The notes beneath the pieces are model-generated. The model saw only the letters and a program-made list of their open reading frames with translations. It searched no databases and was not told the origin of the DNA. From assembly GCA_017427265.1 (NCBI GenBank), contig JAFRTG010000035.1:1-64000 (forward strand): a stretch of DNA of 64,000 nt, written 5' to 3'. The position numbers and the translations under genes were made by a program. The DNA is from Oscillospiraceae bacterium. Lineage in GTDB: Bacteria; Bacillota; Clostridia; Oscillospirales; Ruminococcaceae. Shown here piece by piece: positions 21,744-29,782 of this stretch; position 1 is the first letter of the stretch; each line of letters opens with the position of its first letter.

Positions 21744-22780
21744 CAGAGCATCCTCTTTTCAAAATCAATTTCGACCGGCCGTGCCGCTGCGGCAACTGTG
21801 ATGCCGTCCCCGGCAGTTCTGGACATTACGAGTGCTCCGCCGCTGCACAGAACTGCACTGCGTTCGCAGATATTATCGGTTCCGGTGACGGTTTCCACAA
21901 AATCTGAATGTGAAAAATCGCCCGCAAGCTGCATCAGCTGTCCGGCGCTGAATGTATGAAACGGCACATTCCGCATCTTGCAGAACAACAGCAGACCGGG
22001 CTCATCCGCCTTCCGGTCAATGCTGGACACTGCACAGATTCTCCGCTCATCAATTCCGGCAGCCGTCATTCTTGACACCACAGCAGCTTCGATTTTTTCA
22101 TGCGGGATTCCGCGCTTGCAGCCGATCCCTGCCACAATGTTTTTCGGGATCAGATGCAGTGTCACCGGATACGGAGAGAAACCGGCAGAATCTGCAATCA
22201 CAATCCCGCATCGCGCTTCATCAGTCAGAATCAGTTCCGCCGGCAGATTTCTGTAAGGATATGTGCAATGCAGCCCGATTTTTTCACCGTCCAGAACCGC
22301 AGCTGCAATTTCCTTTGCAGCTTCCGGATCATCCATCAGCAAATGATTGGCTGCAGCAAAGCTGTCCGGGGAAAAAAGCCCGCCGATATCCGTAGCCGTT
22401 GTAATAACGGCGTGTGCATGAATTTCAGATGCAATCCGCTGTGCAAGCGCGTTTGCTCCGCCCAGATGCCCGGACAGCAGCGGAATCACATACTGCCCGC
22501 GGTCATCGGCTGCAAGCACCGCAGGATCCGTCTGCTTGGAACAGATATGCGGTGCAATCATGCGGACGGCAATGCCGCAGGCGCAGACGAAAATCAGTGC
22601 ATCAAATTGCCGGAAAACGGATTTTGTCAGCACTGCAAGATCACGGAATTCATCTGCCCGGCTGTCCGTATGCTTATAAAAACAAAAACGGCTGATTTCA
22701 AATTGAACCATCTGCATTTGAATTTGTAACGACAGCGCACGGCCGCGCTCGGTCAGGCTGATTACTGCAATGCGCTTCAT
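21743..22780 (-). CDS. cbiG: cobalt-precorrin-5A hydrolase
   Basis: This 345-residue CbiG opens the delta-lactone of cobalt-precorrin-5A, releasing acetaldehyde. The N-terminal part has ALIFVCACGIAVRMIAPHI and YVIPLLSGHLGGANALAQRIA, both CbiG signatures, and the C-terminal domain has VAGIGCKRGIPHEKIEAAV and ICAVSSIDRKADEPGLL. There is a 4-base overlap with cbiF and a 1-base overlap with cbiH. Its presence with cbiD and cbiK confirms the oxygen-independent branch. Confidence 0.94.
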   Translation of the reverse strand: MKRIAVISLTERGRALSLQIQMQMVQFEISRFCFYKHTDSRADEFRDLAVLTKSVFRQFDALIFVCACGIAVRMIAPHICSKQTDPAVLAADDRGQYVIPLLSGHLGGANALAQRIASEIHAHAVITTATDIGGLFSPDSFAAANHLLMDDPEAAKEIAAAVLDGEKIGLHCTYPYRNLPAELILTDEARCGIVIADSAGFSPYPVTLHLIPKNIVAGIGCKRGIPHEKIEAAVVSRMTAAGIDERRICAVSSIDRKADEPGLLLFCKMRNVPFHTFSAGQLMQLAGDFSHSDFVETVTGTDNICERSAVLCSGGALVMSRTAGDGITVAAAARPVEIDFEKRML

Positions 22781-23532
22781 TGCTTCGCCTCACGGAATTC
22801 TGTTTCAAATGCCGGATCATAGAGCTTTGAAAGCGCATAGTCATTCCCAAGGAAATCGCCGACAACAATCAGCGCAGTCTTGCGGATGCCGTTTTCCCGA
22901 ACAGTTTCCGCAAGCGTTCCGACAGTACAGCGGAAGATCTTTTCATCCGGCCAGCTCACTTTGTAAACGACCGCCGCAGGCGTTTCGGGTACATATCCGC
23001 CCGCGAGCAGTTCCTCAGAAAGCTCCGCAGACATGCCGGCACTCAAAAACACAGCCATTGTCGCATGATGCGCAGCAAGGCCACGAATCTGCTCACGTTC
23101 CGGGACAGGCGTCCGCCATGCCATGCGCGTCAGAATCACCGTCTGAGAGACATCAGGCAATGTATATTCCGCTTTGAGCGCTGCCGCTGCACCGCAGAAC
23201 GAACTGACCCCCGGACAGACTTCATAGCCGATTCCAAGCGGATCCAGTCTGTCCATTTGTTCCCGAATCGCCCCGAAAATACTTGGATCTCCGGTATGAA
23301 GCCGCACGGTGGTTTTTTTTTCTGCTTCCGCCTTTTGCATGACTGCAAGCACTTCGTCCAGCGTCATTATTGCGCTGTTATGAATTTCGCAGCCTTCTTT
23401 TGCATATTGCAGCAGCGCGGGATTCACAAGCGAGCCGGCATAAATAATCACATCAGCCTGTTCCAGCAGACGCATTCCGCGAACTGTAATCAGATCCGGC
23501 GCACCGCAGCCGGCACCGACAAAATATATCAT
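22777..23532 (-). CDS. cbiF: cobalt-precorrin-4 C11-methyltransferase
   Basis: This 251-residue class III methyltransferase (CbiF/CobM) has YFVGAGCGAPDLITVRGMRLL, ADVIIYAGSLVNPALL, RLHTGDPSIFGAIREQMDRL, EVCPGVSSFCGAAAALKAEYTLP and ILTRMAWRTPVPE, the diagnostic R-M/T-P-V-P-E motif of CbiF. Start 23532 follows GGAGG and overlaps the cbiD stop; the frame stays open further upstream inside cbiD but without a start signal. Confidence 0.95.
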   Translation of the reverse strand: MIYFVGAGCGAPDLITVRGMRLLEQADVIIYAGSLVNPALLQYAKEGCEIHNSAIMTLDEVLAVMQKAEAEKKTTVRLHTGDPSIFGAIREQMDRLDPLGIGYEVCPGVSSFCGAAAALKAEYTLPDVSQTVILTRMAWRTPVPEREQIRGLAAHHATMAVFLSAGMSAELSEELLAGGYVPETPAAVVYKVSWPDEKIFRCTVGTLAETVRENGIRKTALIVVGDFLGNDYALSKLYDPAFETEFREAKQ

Positions 23533-24662
23533 ATTGCTTCCTCCGTCATCGCTGAGATGATTGCATCCGCACAGGTTGTTTTCAAGAGAATATCGTGCTG
23601 ATTGGAAAAGATGACTGCGCCGGTCTGCACCTGATCCTTCACACGCGCAGAAATATAAAACCCGATGCGTTCGGTCAGAATCCGCAGCATATCCTGCACA
23701 TTCTGATGCTGATACAGAATATCGAGTGCCGCATCTGTGGTAACGCAATCCGGCAGCTGCATCAGGATTTCCCGCGGAATTCCGGCAAGAGCCGCGCAGG
23801 CAATCAGCGTTTCCATACGCCCGTCCGCACAGGATGAATGCGTATTCATAATGCCGGAGCCGAGCTTTACGAGCTTGCCGATATGCCCAATCAGCAAAAT
23901 GCTTTGAAATCCAAGCGTCACACCGATATCGAGTGCATCGCCGATAAAATTGCTGCACATCACAGCGCGTTCTGCGAGCTCCGGCCTGAAATGCTTCAAA
24001 AAAGAATCGCTGTAGTTGCCGACAGTCAGCAGCAGATGTTCAGATCCGGCTGCCCGCCGCATATTCGCCTCTGTACGGATGGTTTCAACCAGGGCGGCGT
24101 TGCTCATCGGTTCCACAATGCCGGTTGTGCCGATGATCGAAATGCCGCCCGTAATGCCCATGCGCGGGTTAAAGGTTTTTTGGGCAAGCACATCTCCGCC
24201 CGGAACCGAGATGATAACGCGGAACCCGCCGGAATAATCGTATTTCTGTGCAATTTCATGCAGAGCGTCCCCGATCATCCGGCGCGGAGTGCTGTTGATT
24301 GCAGCATTGCCGACCGGCTGGTCAAGACCAGGCCTTGTGATTCTCCCGACACCCTCGCCGCCCTCAATGGCGATTCCGGAATCCGCTTTCGATACCTCTG
24401 CATAAACGAAAATACCGTTTGTAATATCCGGATCGTCACCGCTGTCCTTTTGAACCGCGCAGGAAACCGATTCTTCTGTCCGGCTGATATCCGTCAGATC
24501 GAGCAAAAGCGGAATTCCGGCCGGTGTATTAAGCGAAACATGTCCGCAGGAAATTTTGCCCAGCAGCATTTCCGCAGCGGCCTTTGCAGCAGCAGCAGCA
24601 CATGATCCTGTCGTATATCCGCAGCGCAGTCTTTTTGTTCCGCGGTAAATATATTGTTCCAA
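23529..24662 (-). CDS. cbiD: cobalt-precorrin-5B C1-methyltransferase
   Basis: This 377-residue CbiD methylates C1 and is found only in the anaerobic pathway. It begins with LRCGYTTGSCAAAAAKAAAEML, the family signature, and contains EGGEGVGRITRPGL, ISVPGGDVLAQKTFNPRMGITGGISIIGTTGIVEPMS and LLIGHIGKLVKLGSGIMNTHS. It is the first gene of the 16-gene corrin operon, about 85 bases downstream of its promoter. No riboswitch precedes it. Confidence 0.96.
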   Translation of the reverse strand: MEQYIYRGTKRLRCGYTTGSCAAAAAKAAAEMLLGKISCGHVSLNTPAGIPLLLDLTDISRTEESVSCAVQKDSGDDPDITNGIFVYAEVSKADSGIAIEGGEGVGRITRPGLDQPVGNAAINSTPRRMIGDALHEIAQKYDYSGGFRVIISVPGGDVLAQKTFNPRMGITGGISIIGTTGIVEPMSNAALVETIRTEANMRRAAGSEHLLLTVGNYSDSFLKHFRPELAERAVMCSNFIGDALDIGVTLGFQSILLIGHIGKLVKLGSGIMNTHSSCADGRMETLIACAALAGIPREILMQLPDCVTTDAALDILYQHQNVQDMLRILTERIGFYISARVKDQVQTGAVIFSNQHDILLKTTCADAIISAMTEEAI

Positions 24663-24751
24663 AACAAAATCCTTTCGTTTCTCTGCGCTTTTTACGCAAA
24701 TCCCCGCAGCATCTTTTACAGTCGCACAATCGTTATAAATAATTCTACATT

Positions 24752-24780
24752 ATTATAACAGAAAAGCGTCTGTTCGTCAA
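24752..24780 (-). promoter_or_regulatory. promoter of the corrin biosynthesis operon
   Basis: On the minus strand TTGACG (24775-24780) and TATAAT (24752-24757) are spaced 17 bases. A leader of roughly 80 bases follows to the cbiD start. That leader is too short for a cobalamin aptamer and shows none of its conserved boxes, so control by B12 here must be absent or of another kind. Confidence 0.75.
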
Positions 24781-24797
24781 CCGGAACGGAATCAAAT

Positions 24798-24834
24798 CAC
24801 AAAGCTCCGGACAATCGGAATCCGGAGCTTTGTG
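24798..24834 (-). terminator. terminator of the SAH/purine operon
   Basis: Perfect 14-base arms (24798-24811 and 24821-24834, CACAAAGCTCCGGA and its complement) around a 9-base loop lie immediately after the deaminase stop codon. The minus-strand continuation ATTTGATT is moderately T-rich. It isolates this operon from the corrin operon promoter 18 bases further on. Confidence 0.75.
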
Positions 24835-24835
24835 T

Positions 24836-26104
24836 TCAGCCTGTCAGTCTGCTGATGCGTTTTTCAGTATCGGCAATGATCTCCTCCGGAGAAGCGCCGA
24901 TGAAGTATTCGCCGTTTTCATAGAGGATCGTTCCGGCGCACATCGTCATGCGGATATTGCCCGTACAGCCGTTCAGTACGAGACTTTCCGGAATATGGTA
25001 GATCGGCTGCAGGTTCGGTGCATGCAGATCAATCAGAATCAGATCAGCCTGCTTGCCCGGCGCAAGAATATCGCAGTCATGCAAACCCATTGCACGAGCG
25101 CCGCCGACTGTCGCGGCCTGCAGCATCACATTTGCCGGAATCGCGGCTGCATCGTTATGGCGCAGCTTCTGCAGGACGGCTCCGAGATACATCTCACGGA
25201 ACGGGTCAAGTGCATTGTTGGAAGCCGGACCGTCTGTACCAAGCGCAAGCTGCACGCCTTCTTCGTATGCTTCCTTCAGCGGTGCAATACCGCTTGCCAG
25301 CTTCGCGTTGGACGCCGGACAGGAAACCATCCAGAGATCGTTTCTGCGGAAAACCGCACGGTCATTTCCGTCGAACCAGACACCATGAAAGCCGCCGCCG
25401 CCGTACTCCCAAAGACCGATGGATTCAAAATACTGCGCCGGCGATGCGCCGTGCCGTTCGATGCATTCGAGATGCTCGCGCTCTGTTTCGCTGATGTGTG
25501 TGTAAACCGGTTCTTTTTCGGCGTGCGCAAGCTCTGCAACGCCGCGGTGCAGCCCTTCATCGCTGGTATATTCCGCATGGAAACCGAGGCGGTATCCGAT
25601 GCGAGGATGAATATGACGGAACTTCTGAAACTGGTCGTTCAGCCGTTCAACATCCTTAACGGTGCCGTTGATGCTGCCGCAGAGCACAGCACGGATACCG
25701 GATTCAATCGCGGCCTGCACAGTGCTGTCCGGATAAAAATACATATCGAAGAATGCAGTCGTTCCGGAAGCAAGATACTCCAGAATCGCAAGGCGGTCAA
25801 ATGCATAGACATCCTCGGCGGTGAGTCTGTCCTCATAGGGAAACACCTTTTCAAACAGCCATTTCTGCAGCGGAACATCCTCTGCAAACGAACGCAGAAA
25901 TGTCATCGCGGAATGTGTATGCGCATTTTTGAAGCTGGGCATCAGAAGATTGCCTCCCGCATTGATCTCGCGCTCAAAAGCAGGCAGCTCTGCGGGCGTC
26001 TCTCCGATATAGGAAATGACATCGCCGTCCGTCCACAGCTCACCCTCTGTGATTTCGCACCCGTCTGCCATGGTCAGAATTCGTGCGTTATAAAAACGAA
26101 TCAT
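24836..26104 (-). CDS. mtaD: 5-methylthioadenosine/S-adenosylhomocysteine deaminase-like amidohydrolase
   Basis: This 422-residue metal-dependent amidohydrolase of the TrzN/MtaD family deaminates SAH, MTA or adenosine to the inosyl form. The zinc site is visible: His62/His64 in NAHTHSAM, a His in GFHAEYTSDEG and in YTHISETEREH, and the Asp in LGTDGPASNNALD. The C-terminal beta segment (GKQADLILIDLHAPNLQPI) completes the composite domain. It is the last gene of an operon with sahH and a nucleoside phosphorylase. Which of SAH, MTA or adenosine is preferred cannot be read from sequence. Confidence 0.9.
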   Translation of the reverse strand: MIRFYNARILTMADGCEITEGELWTDGDVISYIGETPAELPAFEREINAGGNLLMPSFKNAHTHSAMTFLRSFAEDVPLQKWLFEKVFPYEDRLTAEDVYAFDRLAILEYLASGTTAFFDMYFYPDSTVQAAIESGIRAVLCGSINGTVKDVERLNDQFQKFRHIHPRIGYRLGFHAEYTSDEGLHRGVAELAHAEKEPVYTHISETEREHLECIERHGASPAQYFESIGLWEYGGGGFHGVWFDGNDRAVFRRNDLWMVSCPASNAKLASGIAPLKEAYEEGVQLALGTDGPASNNALDPFREMYLGAVLQKLRHNDAAAIPANVMLQAATVGGARAMGLHDCDILAPGKQADLILIDLHAPNLQPIYHIPESLVLNGCTGNIRMTMCAGTILYENGEYFIGASPEEIIADTEKRISRLTG

Positions 26105-26110
26105 TTGAAA

Positions 26111-26728
26111 TTACTCCTTTGAATCTGTGCTGCTGCGCGCCTGCTGCAATGCTTCCTGCATAGACTCCACTGCAAGCTGAATATTGCCGACCTCATCGGA
26201 AGGATCCGCAAAGGATGCGCTCCCCTGCAAAGAAAGATAGGAGCCGTAATAGTCCAGCAGCTTCTGCGCTTGTCCCAGTGTTCTGCGGATCAGACAAATT
26301 CCGGCATTCCGATAGGATTCCTGCATGATTCTGTCATACTGAAAAAAGCAGATCGTATGCAAAAAACCGGACATCAGCGAATAAAACAGCCGTTCCATCT
26401 GCTCATAAAGCCCGTCCTCCCGCAGATGCTTTTCCATTTTGCCGCGCAAAGCATGACGCTCATGAAAAATATCAATCAGGCTGCAGGCTTCGGTCAGCCA
26501 GCTCTTTACGGTTTCGCCGTAGTGCCCAAGGTCAAAAACGCGGGAAGTATCAGAAACATAGCTGTATTCCTTTGTCACAATATATTTGCGGAAATCTGAA
26601 TCCAGCCCGTTGTTTTTCAGCAGATCGACCGTCAGTGCGTAGTTCACTTTCGTGCGGCTGCGCAGGTGCTTTCGCTCCCAGTTCAGAATCTGACGGAGCA
26701 TTTTTTCTTCCTTCGGATATTTCTGCAT
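26111..26728 (-). CDS. unknown all-helical protein in the SAH operon
   Basis: This is a 205-residue soluble protein with no signal peptide or membrane segment. It is almost entirely helical, with a basic N-terminus (QILNWERKHLRSRTKVNYAL), a central segment rich in aromatic residues (MERLFYSLMSGFLHTICFFQYDRIMQESY) and a Gln/Ser-rich C-terminus. I do not recognise a family. It sits 6 bases before the deaminase gene and 28 bases after punA, so it is cotranscribed with purine and SAH enzymes. A regulatory or scaffolding role is possible but unsupported. Confidence 0.7.
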   Translation of the reverse strand: MQKYPKEEKMLRQILNWERKHLRSRTKVNYALTVDLLKNNGLDSDFRKYIVTKEYSYVSDTSRVFDLGHYGETVKSWLTEACSLIDIFHERHALRGKMEKHLREDGLYEQMERLFYSLMSGFLHTICFFQYDRIMQESYRNAGICLIRRTLGQAQKLLDYYGSYLSLQGSASFADPSDEVGNIQLAVESMQEALQQARSSTDSKE

Positions 26729-26756
26729 TCAGCCGCCTCCTTTTTCGTATGTCTGT

Positions 26757-27587
26757 TCAGATGATGTTGTGAATGCCTGAAATTGCGGCGCGGACAAGCT
26801 GTTCAAACTGCGGAGCAGCCTTGTCGCCCGCCTCTTTGACCTCCTCATGCGTCAGAGGATGCGGCGAGATTCCTGCCGCAAGATTGCTGATGCAGGAGAT
26901 TCCGCAGATCTCCATGCCGCAGTGGCGCGCTGCGATCGCTTCGATTGCCGTGCTCATGCCGACGGCATCCGCGCCGAGCAGCCGGAACATCCGGATTTCT
27001 GCCGGAGATTCATATGCAGGGCCTGCTGTCTGGACATAAACGCCTTCCTTCAGCGGGATATCCGCATTGACAGCGATTTTGCGAATCAGCTGCTGCAGCC
27101 TCTTGCTGTAAATTTCGCTCATATCCGGGAACCGGACGCCGAGTTCGTCGAGGTTTTCCCCGCGCAGCGGAGACGGCACAAAGCTGGAGATCTGATCGGT
27201 AATCAGCATGAATTCGCCTGCGTGCATACCGGCCTGAATGCCGCCTGCCGCATTCGTCAGGAAGAGCACCTCAGCGCCGAGCTGACGGAGCAGTCTGACC
27301 GGCAGAACCGCCTCCTGCGGCGTATAGCCTTCATACATATGTACTCTGCCCTGCATGACCGCCACCGGTACGCCGTCGCAGTATCCGAAAACGAATCTGC
27401 CGGCGTGACCTGCTACGGTTGATACAGGAAAGCCGGGAATATCCTTATAATCCAGTGTGGATTTCACATCAATCTTATCCGCAAAGCCGCCGAGTCCGGA
27501 GCCGAGAATCAACGCGATCTCCGGCTTGAAGCTGATACGCGATTTTACAAATTCCACGCAACGCTCATACTGCTCTTTCACCGTCAT
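26757..27587 (-). CDS. punA: purine nucleoside phosphorylase (trimeric, type I)
   Basis: This 276-residue phosphorylase cleaves (deoxy)inosine or guanosine, and possibly adenosine, to base and ribose-1-phosphate. It has ALILGSGLGGFADKI (phosphate loop), STVAGHAGRFVFGYCDGVPVAVMQGRVHMYEGY, LTNAAGGIQAGMHAGEFMLITDQI, TAGPAYESPAEIRMFRLLGADAVGMSTAIEAIAARH with the base-recognition Glu and Met, and CISNLAAGI. It overlaps the coiled-coil gene by 4 bases. In context it consumes the inosine/adenosine released by the SAH enzymes on either side. Confidence 0.94.
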   Translation of the reverse strand: MTVKEQYERCVEFVKSRISFKPEIALILGSGLGGFADKIDVKSTLDYKDIPGFPVSTVAGHAGRFVFGYCDGVPVAVMQGRVHMYEGYTPQEAVLPVRLLRQLGAEVLFLTNAAGGIQAGMHAGEFMLITDQISSFVPSPLRGENLDELGVRFPDMSEIYSKRLQQLIRKIAVNADIPLKEGVYVQTAGPAYESPAEIRMFRLLGADAVGMSTAIEAIAARHCGMEICGISCISNLAAGISPHPLTHEEVKEAGDKAAPQFEQLVRAAISGIHNII

Positions 27588-28150
27588 GATGACTGCTCCT
27601 CTCCGCGCTCGATCACAGCATCGGGATTTTCCACTGCTGCATCGGGATTTTCAAATACTTCGATCTCCGGATTTTCAAACGTACCGTCCGGATTTTCAGG
27701 AATCGCATGAAGCTGCTCAGGCACCGCTTCCGGGTTTTCAATAACCAGATTCTGCTGTTTCAGACCGTTCTCCACCTGCTGCACACTTTCCGTCAGCTTG
27801 CGCTGGAGTCTGTCTCCGTGATAACCGATCAGGTTGATGCTGCGTTCCATTGTATGCTGCAGTGCGTCTGCGGTTTCGTTCAGTTTTGCGATCACAGCAT
27901 CATTGGTCGTATCCGGCGACAGATAAGCGCCGATCTGCCGCTCCATTGCACTGATCTGACTGCCCATTGTATCAAGGCTTTCCGTCAGCAGTTTGAGCTG
28001 TGCCGTCTGCATATTGGCAAGCGATTCCGATGTCTCATTCATCTTCTTGACCAGGTATGCGGAATAGCGCTCCACCTTGCCGTCCAGTGCATCGAGCTTC
28101 TGATCCATTTTCGTCAGGAAATCGGCAAGTGCATTTGCAGTTTCACTCAT
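27584..28150 (-). CDS. coiled-coil protein with Glu-Asn-Pro repeat tail
   Basis: This is a 188-residue protein. Residues 1 to about 135 form a long amphipathic helix or coiled coil with regular hydrophobic spacing (MDQKLDALDGKVERYSAYLV, then MERSINLIGYHGDRLQRKLT). The tail (about 136-182) repeats a short motif, ENPE/ENPD, six times (IENPEAV, PENPDGT, FENPEIE, FENPDAA, VENPDAV). There is no signal or TM. It lies between sahH and punA and overlaps punA by 4 bases. It may organise proteins, as polar or phasin-like coiled coils do, but no function is recognised. Confidence 0.7.
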   Translation of the reverse strand: MSETANALADFLTKMDQKLDALDGKVERYSAYLVKKMNETSESLANMQTAQLKLLTESLDTMGSQISAMERQIGAYLSPDTTNDAVIAKLNETADALQHTMERSINLIGYHGDRLQRKLTESVQQVENGLKQQNLVIENPEAVPEQLHAIPENPDGTFENPEIEVFENPDAAVENPDAVIERGEEQSS

Positions 28151-28277
28151 AGAATATCACTCCTTTGACTATTTTCACAGGATACCGGTTTCATTCCCGC
28201 TGATCGGTTCCCCGAATCAGCCGGCTTTGGCTTTGTGCTTTATACCATCCGAACCGCTTGGCAAGCCGGGAACTTTC

Positions 28278-29513
28278 TCAGCCGTAGAGATACCTGCGCT
28301 GCTCCTCGGTGAGAACATCAATCGTGATGCCCATGCTCTGCAGCTTGCGATGTGCAACAGCCTCATCAACCTCACGCGGTACATTGTTCAGCAGCGTCGT
28401 CACGGAACTGCGGTTTTCCGTCAGCCATTTAGCGCTGAGCGCCTGAATTGCAAAGCTCATGTCCATAATCTCAGCCGGATGGCCGTCACCGGCAGCAAGA
28501 TTAACCAGTCTGCCCTCTGCAATGACGTAAACGGTCACACCGTTCGGCAGCGTATATCCCATGATATTATTGCGTGCCGGGAACGATTTGACAGCCAGCG
28601 CACGCAGTCCTGCCATATCGACCTCGACATCAAAATGGCCGGCATTGCAGAGGATCGCGCCTTCGTGCATTCTGAGGAAGCTCTTTTCTGTGATGACATG
28701 GCTGCAGCCGGTCACCGTGACAAAGAAATCACCGATTTCAGCAGCATCTTCCATCTTCATAACGGTAAAGCCGTCCATGACCGCTTCAATCGCCTTGACC
28801 GGGTCAACCTCGGTGACAATGACCTTTGCGCCGAGCCCCTTGGCACGCATAGCTGCGCCCTTTCCGCACCAGCCGTAGCCTGCAATGACAACAGTCTTGC
28901 CGGCGACAATCAGATTCGTCGTGCGGTTGATGCCGTCCCAGACAGACTGTCCGGTTCCGTAGCGGTTATCAAAAAGGTGCTTGCAGTCTGCGTCGTTGAC
29001 GAGCATCATCGGGAATTTCAGTTCTCCCGCAGCCGCCATCGCCTTGAGACGGAGAATGCCGGTTGTCGTCTCCTCGCAGCCGCCGATGACATTTTCCAGC
29101 AGCTCCGGATATTCCTTATGAATCAGCGTAACGAGATCACCGCCGTCATCAATAATGAAATGCGGTTTTGCTTCGATCACGCGGCGTGTGTGCGTGTCGT
29201 ATTCAGCGGGTGTCGTTCCGTGCCATGCATAAACATTCAGACCGCCGTGAACCAGTGCCGCAGCTACATCATCCTGTGTGGAAAGCGGGTTGGAACCGGT
29301 AATATACATTTCAGCACCGCCGGCTGCCAGTACGCGGCAAAGATAAGCGGTCTTTGCTTCCAGATGGATCGAGAGTGCGATACGCTTTCCGGCAAAGGGC
29401 TTTGTTTTGGAAAACTCCTCTTCGATTCCGCGCAGCAGCGGCATATTTGCTTTGACCCATGCAATTTTCTGTTCTCCGGATTCCCAGAGATCGGGATTTC
29501 TGATTTCGCTCAT
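28278..29513 (-). CDS. ahcY: S-adenosylhomocysteine (or S-inosylhomocysteine) hydrolase
   Basis: This 411-residue NAD-dependent hydrolase splits SAH, or its deaminated form SIH, into homocysteine and the nucleoside. It has HLEAKTAYLCRVLAAGGAEMYITGSNPLSTQDDVAAAL, TTGILRLKAMAAAGELKFPMMLVNDADCKHLFDNRYGTGQS, and the NAD-binding VIAGYGWCGKGAAMRAKGLGAKVIV. It lacks the ~40-residue insertion of eukaryotic and proteobacterial enzymes, like Thermotoga and archaeal forms. The nearby SAH-deaminase-like gene raises the possibility that the true substrate is SIH, as in methanogens. It is the first gene of the operon. Confidence 0.93.
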   Translation of the reverse strand: MSEIRNPDLWESGEQKIAWVKANMPLLRGIEEEFSKTKPFAGKRIALSIHLEAKTAYLCRVLAAGGAEMYITGSNPLSTQDDVAAALVHGGLNVYAWHGTTPAEYDTHTRRVIEAKPHFIIDDGGDLVTLIHKEYPELLENVIGGCEETTTGILRLKAMAAAGELKFPMMLVNDADCKHLFDNRYGTGQSVWDGINRTTNLIVAGKTVVIAGYGWCGKGAAMRAKGLGAKVIVTEVDPVKAIEAVMDGFTVMKMEDAAEIGDFFVTVTGCSHVITEKSFLRMHEGAILCNAGHFDVEVDMAGLRALAVKSFPARNNIMGYTLPNGVTVYVIAEGRLVNLAAGDGHPAEIMDMSFAIQALSAKWLTENRSSVTTLLNNVPREVDEAVAHRKLQSMGITIDVLTEEQRRYLYG

Positions 29514-29557
29514 AATTATATTGACCTCCGTTTCAGTGGCTGAGTGCCTATGCAGTC

Positions 29558-29586
29558 ATTTTACCATATTTATCTCCGAAATGCAA
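29558..29586 (-). promoter_or_regulatory. promoter of the SAH/purine operon
   Basis: On the minus strand TTGCAT (29581-29586) and TAAAAT (29558-29563) are spaced 17 bases, about 45 bases before the ahcY start, which has a GGAGGTC ribosome binding site. It diverges from the pncB promoter about 50 bases to the right. The boxes are moderate matches. Confidence 0.55.
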
Positions 29587-29637
29587 GCCATGCAGGACAA
29601 ATTTCAGATTTGTAACGAAGAAACACGCAGAAAAGAC

Positions 29638-29666
29638 TTGACGAAAACGGCTTTTTGTAGTAGAAT
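29638..29666 (+). promoter_or_regulatory. promoter of pncB
   Basis: TTGACG (29638-29643) and TAGAAT (29661-29666) are spaced 17 bases. The transcript would carry a leader of roughly 110 bases before pncB, containing the candidate attenuator hairpin at 29715-29753. Confidence 0.7.
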
Positions 29667-29714
29667 ATATAAGAATAACCGCGCTCGGCTGCACGGCTCC
29701 GGGCGTTTTCGATC

Positions 29715-29764
29715 GGACGGTGTTCCGGCGGGCAAGCCGCTGAGCCGCCGTCCTGTACTTTTTT
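29715..29764 (+). terminator. candidate attenuator hairpin in the pncB leader
   Basis: Within the leader, CGGCGG (29727-29732) can pair with CCGCCG (29745-29750), extended outward by GGA/TCC across a bulge, and a run of six T (29759-29764) follows six bases later. It lies between the promoter and the GAGG ribosome binding site of pncB. It therefore looks like an in-leader terminator rather than the end of a gene. The controlling ligand or protein is unknown. Confidence 0.5.
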
Positions 29765-29782
29765 AGAAAAGAGGTAAACAAT

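Noticed and set aside
24663-24751. A second cobalamin riboswitch before cbiD
   Set aside because: The leader is under 100 bases and contains neither the B12 box nor the GGGAA or CACTG elements.
24830-26122. A 430-codon plus-strand frame opposite the MtaD-like deaminase
   Set aside because: The deaminase has all zinc-ligand motifs; the antisense frame has no start signal and Cys/Arg/His-rich composition.
27600-27745. Repeated GATTTTC units considered as a CRISPR-like or regulatory repeat
   Set aside because: The units are too short and irregular, lie inside an open reading frame and encode the ENPD/ENPE tail. No cas gene or true CRISPR array is seen anywhere in the window.
28200-28220. Hairpin between ahcY and the coiled-coil gene as a terminator
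   Set aside because: The stem (CTGATCGG with a bulge) has no T-run after it on the minus strand, and the downstream genes appear to belong to the same operon.
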